NCBI RefSeq assembly: GCF_026914265.1
Contig: NC_069129.1
Span: forward strand, 11,128,269-11,192,268
Length of the DNA stretch: 64,000 nucleotides
Direction of reading: 5' to 3'
Source: Mya arenaria
Taxonomy: Eukaryota; Mollusca; Bivalvia; Myida; Myidae
Numbering within the stretch: the first letter of the stretch is position 1; each line of letters begins with the position of its first letter. The translations under genes were made by a program, and so were the position numbers. This document shows positions 61,262-64,000 of this stretch, one piece after another. Below the pieces are notes generated by a model. The model was given only the letters and a program-made list of their open reading frames with translations. It made no database searches and was not told where the DNA came from.

Positions 61262-62045
61262 CTGCCCACCACTGGTATAGGTGTCAGCCTGGCACACCAG
61301 AGGAAGTGGGTTCAATTCCCACCAGTGGTATAGGTGTCAGCCTCGCACACCAGAGAAAGTGGGTTCAATTCCCACCAGTGGTATAGGTGTCTGCCTCGCA
61401 CACCAGAGGAAGTGGGTTCAATTCCCACCACTGGTATAGGTGTCTGCCTCGCACACCAGAGGAAGTGGGTTCAATTCCCACCAGTGGTATAGGTGTCAGC
61501 CTCGCACACCAGAGAAAGTGGTTTAATTCCCACCAGTGGTATAGGTGTCAGCCTCGCATACCAGAGGAAGTGGGTTCAATTCCCACCAGTGGTATAGGTG
61601 TCTGCCTTGCACACCAGTGGAAGTGGGTTCAATTCCCAACAGTGGTATAGGTGTCAACCTCGCACACCAGAGGAAGTGGGTTCAATTCCCACCAGTGGTA
61701 TAGGTGTCGGCCTCGCACACCAGAGGAAGTGGGTTCAATTCCCACCAGTGGTATAGGTGTCAGCCTCGCACACCAGAGAAAGTGGTTTAATTCCCACCAG
61801 TGGTATAGGTGTCAGCCTCGCATACCAGAGGAAGTGGGTTCAATTCCCACCAGTGGTATAGGTGTCTGCCTTGCACACAAGAGGAAGTGGGTTCAATTCC
61901 CAACAGTGGTATAGGTGTCTGCCTTGCACACCAGAGGAAGTGGGTTCAATTCCCACCAGTGGTATAGGTGTCAGCCTCGCACACCAGAAGTTGTATGTTC
62001 ATTTCCCACCAGTGGTATAGATGTCAGCCTCTGACCCAAGTAGTT
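61262..62045 (+). repeat. 53-bp array, ~14 units, of Pol III A/B-box-like sequence
   Basis: Unit start GGTATAGGTGTCAGCCTCGC recurs at 61274, 61327, 61380, 61433 and on with a 53-bp period. Each unit has AGTGGTATAGGTG (A-box-like) and GTGGGTTCAATTCCCACC (B box), as in a tRNA with its variable middle shortened. A five-unit block is itself duplicated: 61387-61650 and 61651-61914 are nearly identical, including the shared AGTGGTTTAATTCC variant. Confidence 0.85.
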
Positions 62046-62202
62046 GTGGAATCGAGCGCCACTAGGGGGTACTTTCTCATGGCTTCAGTACTGGTTTGTT
62101 ACCCAGGCAACTGAATGAGTCATATCAGATTTCAGCTGCCTTCACAATAAAGCTAAAATTAGTTAGTATTATCTTATTGCCTTCAACGTTTGTATTCTTT
62201 TT

Positions 62203-62258
62203 AGCTCCACTGGCCGAAGGCCATGGAGCTTATGTCGTCACAGATTGTCCGTCGTGAG

Positions 62259-62290
<32 letters not shown>

Positions 62291-63185
62291 TAAACTTTTA
62301 CTTTAAACGACATCTCCTCTGAAACTGATAAGCGGATTTTTACAAAACTTCACAGGAATGTTCCTTTGGTGGTCCTTTACCAAAATTGCTCAAATGGTTC
62401 CGGTCCATTGCACAATATGGCCGCCAGAGCTAAAAATAGCAAAATCTTTAAACGACATCTCCTCTGAAACGGTTCGGCAGATTTTGATGAAACTTGACAG
62501 TAATGTTCCTTGGGTGGTCCTTTATTAAAATTGCTCAAATGGTTCTGGTCCATTGCACAATATGGCCGCCACAGCTAAAAATAGCAAAATCTTTAAACGA
62601 CATCTCCTCTGAAACGGATAGGCAGATTTTGATGAAACTTGACAGAATTGTTCCTTGGGTGGTCCTTAACCAAAATTGCTCAAATGGTTCCGGTCCGCTG
62701 CACAACATGGCTGCCAGGGCAAAAAAAAGAAAAACCTTTAAAGAACATCTTCTCAGAAACCGATGATCAGATTTTGATGAAACTTAACAGAAATGTTCCT
62801 TGGATGGTCCTTTATCAAATTTGCTTCAATGGTTTCGGTCCACTGCACAAGATGGCCCCCAGAGGTAAAAATAGAAAAACCTTTAAACGACTTCTCCTCA
62901 GAAACCGATGATCGTATTGCAATGAAACTTGACAGAAATGTTACTTGGGTAGTCCTTAACCAAAATAGCCCAAACAGTTCTGGTCTGCTGCACAACATGG
63001 GCACCAGAGCTAAGAATAGAAAAAAACGTTAAACTACATCTTCTCAGAAACCGATTATCAGATTTTGATGAAACTTTACATAAATGTTCATCGGGATGCC
63101 CTTTAACCAAAATTGCCCAAATGGTTCCGGTCCGCTGCACAACATGGAGAGAGTTAAAAATAGAAAAACCTTTAAGGACTTCTCG
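62203..63185 (+). mobile_element. Pearl-type element: 5' hairpin, (TGCG)n, six 145-bp cores
   Basis: The hairpin AGCTCCACTGGCC / GGCCATGGAGCT (62203-62230) is followed by TGCG repeated 8-9 times (62257-62291). Core copies start at 62311, 62456, 62601, 62746, 62891 and 63036 (CATCTCCTCTGAAAC), an exact 145-bp period. Short frames on both strands are repeat by-products. It lies in ATG12's last visible intron. Confidence 0.85.
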
Positions 63186-64000
63186 TCCGCAGTCTTCACG
63201 AAAAACATTTTAACCTACTAGCCAGTTGGACTAGCATAATGGCATATTTTACTAGTCCGAATGACAATCTAGTAGTCCGACTATTTTGCCACATTATAAA
63301 ACTGTATGCTTGAGGTAAATACCTATTTCAATTGAGCAGCTTGCAGTTTGAGTAAACATTTCTTTATTATGATGCTCATGCAGTGATAGGGAGTGACATC
63401 CTTCTGTTGGGAATAGTGCTCTTTGTTTTTCAGAACCTATGGGTACTATGTAAAAACAAAAGGCATCTTGCTTGAATAGACTGTAATAATATCAACATGG
63501 TTAGAAAAGAAATGCCATGCTTTAATAGCTTTGATTACATTTTACTACTGAATTACCTCCCTTTAATAGAAAAAAAATAATGTCTTAATTTTTCACGTAT
63601 AGCATCTTTAAATAATTTTTAAACAATAATAATTTATGAGTAAACATATAAGCATAAAGTTCTCACAAAAAGATCAATTTAAAAACCTTACATTTATACA
63701 TAGGAAAGTATATATAGACTGAACATTAATTTTCGTTTAAGTGACATTCTGAAAGTTTATGAAACAGCTATTTTTAGTAACTTAAATGGCCGAAAAGTGT
63801 AAGTAAAACACCAAGTCGATTCTATCTCGTCAGTTCTTGTTCAGGTTAGATATTTGCTTCATAATCTATTCAGATTAAATGTTTATTAATTGTTTAACTT
63901 TTAAGCATTATTTTGGGTCGATATTTATAGTTTAAAGGAACAACTTATATCTTAAACAGCGACAACGTGTCGCGAGTGGCAAAAGACCCGACATCACATC
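63186..64000. other. End of window, no gene seen
   Basis: AT-rich DNA with a short CTAGTCCGA-containing inverted region at about 63215-63290. The missing ATG12 terminal exon was not found here. Confidence 0.5.

Noticed and set aside
61262..62045. Array as a cluster of true tRNA genes
   Set aside because: A- and B-box-like elements are only about 30 bp apart and no acceptor or anticodon stem can be drawn. Units are too short (53 bp) for tRNA.
59503..64000. Final ATG12 exon
   Set aside because: No acceptor followed by a Cys/Tyr-Gly-Ser-Asp-Gly-Lys-like segment ending in Trp-Gly was found; it is presumed to lie beyond the window.

Overview
This window is animal nuclear DNA. It is AT-rich, its genes have many short GT-AG exons, and its introns are full of non-autonomous repeats of the kind known from bivalve molluscs: 145-181 bp core repeats ending in a hairpin (the pearl/CvA style), tRNA-derived SINEs and foldback MITEs. 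I infer a bivalve mollusc, species not determined. There is no bacterial or organellar content.

I support four genes, read exon by exon. (1) DIS3/RRP44, the catalytic subunit of the RNA exosome, lies on the minus strand (22380 down to 3436). It has 22 exons whose phases all fit and encodes 951 aa with intact PIN and RNB active-site residues. (2) A plus-strand secreted-protein locus (33605 to about 46572) has a signal peptide, two ShKT-type six-cysteine exons (the first with a one-base frameshift), short Thr-rich exons and two exons that resemble the BPSL0067-type domain. It is interrupted by minisatellites and TE insertions and its terminal exon was not found. (3) A minus-strand SAM methyltransferase of the cyclopropane-synthase/coclaurine N-methyltransferase type (56655 down to 49906) has 8 exons, encodes 340 aa and is complete. 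(4) ATG12, the ubiquitin-like autophagy conjugator, starts at 56793 on the plus strand. Three exons are seen and the last exon lies beyond the window. Genes 3 and 4 are head to head with 137 bp between start codons and two ETS-type motifs, so probably share a bidirectional promoter.

Layout: 1-3400 is repeat-bearing intergenic DNA. 3.4-22.4 kb is DIS3, with pearl-like arrays and SINEs in its introns. 22.4-33.6 kb is intergenic, with a decayed non-LTR retrotransposon, a nested TIR element with an 8-bp target duplication, and a 3.8-kb inverted duplication with CA/TG tracts near its centre. 33.6-46.6 kb is the secreted-protein locus, with a 4-kb 36-bp minisatellite and a 48-bp array. 46.6-49.9 kb holds MITEs and tandem foldback elements. 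49.9-56.7 kb is the methyltransferase gene. 56.8-64 kb is ATG12, with an array made of Pol III box-like units and a pearl-like element in its last visible intron.

The most striking unexplained pattern is that short tandem duplications repeatedly span exon-intron junctions. I see it at DIS3 exon 9 (about 6 decayed copies), the methyltransferase exon 5 (about 20 copies of 33 bp), two exons of the secreted locus, and the ATG12 exon 3 acceptor (2 copies). Each copy carries an exon edge and a real or decayed splice site, so the arrays create competing splice sites. All four genes show at least one case.
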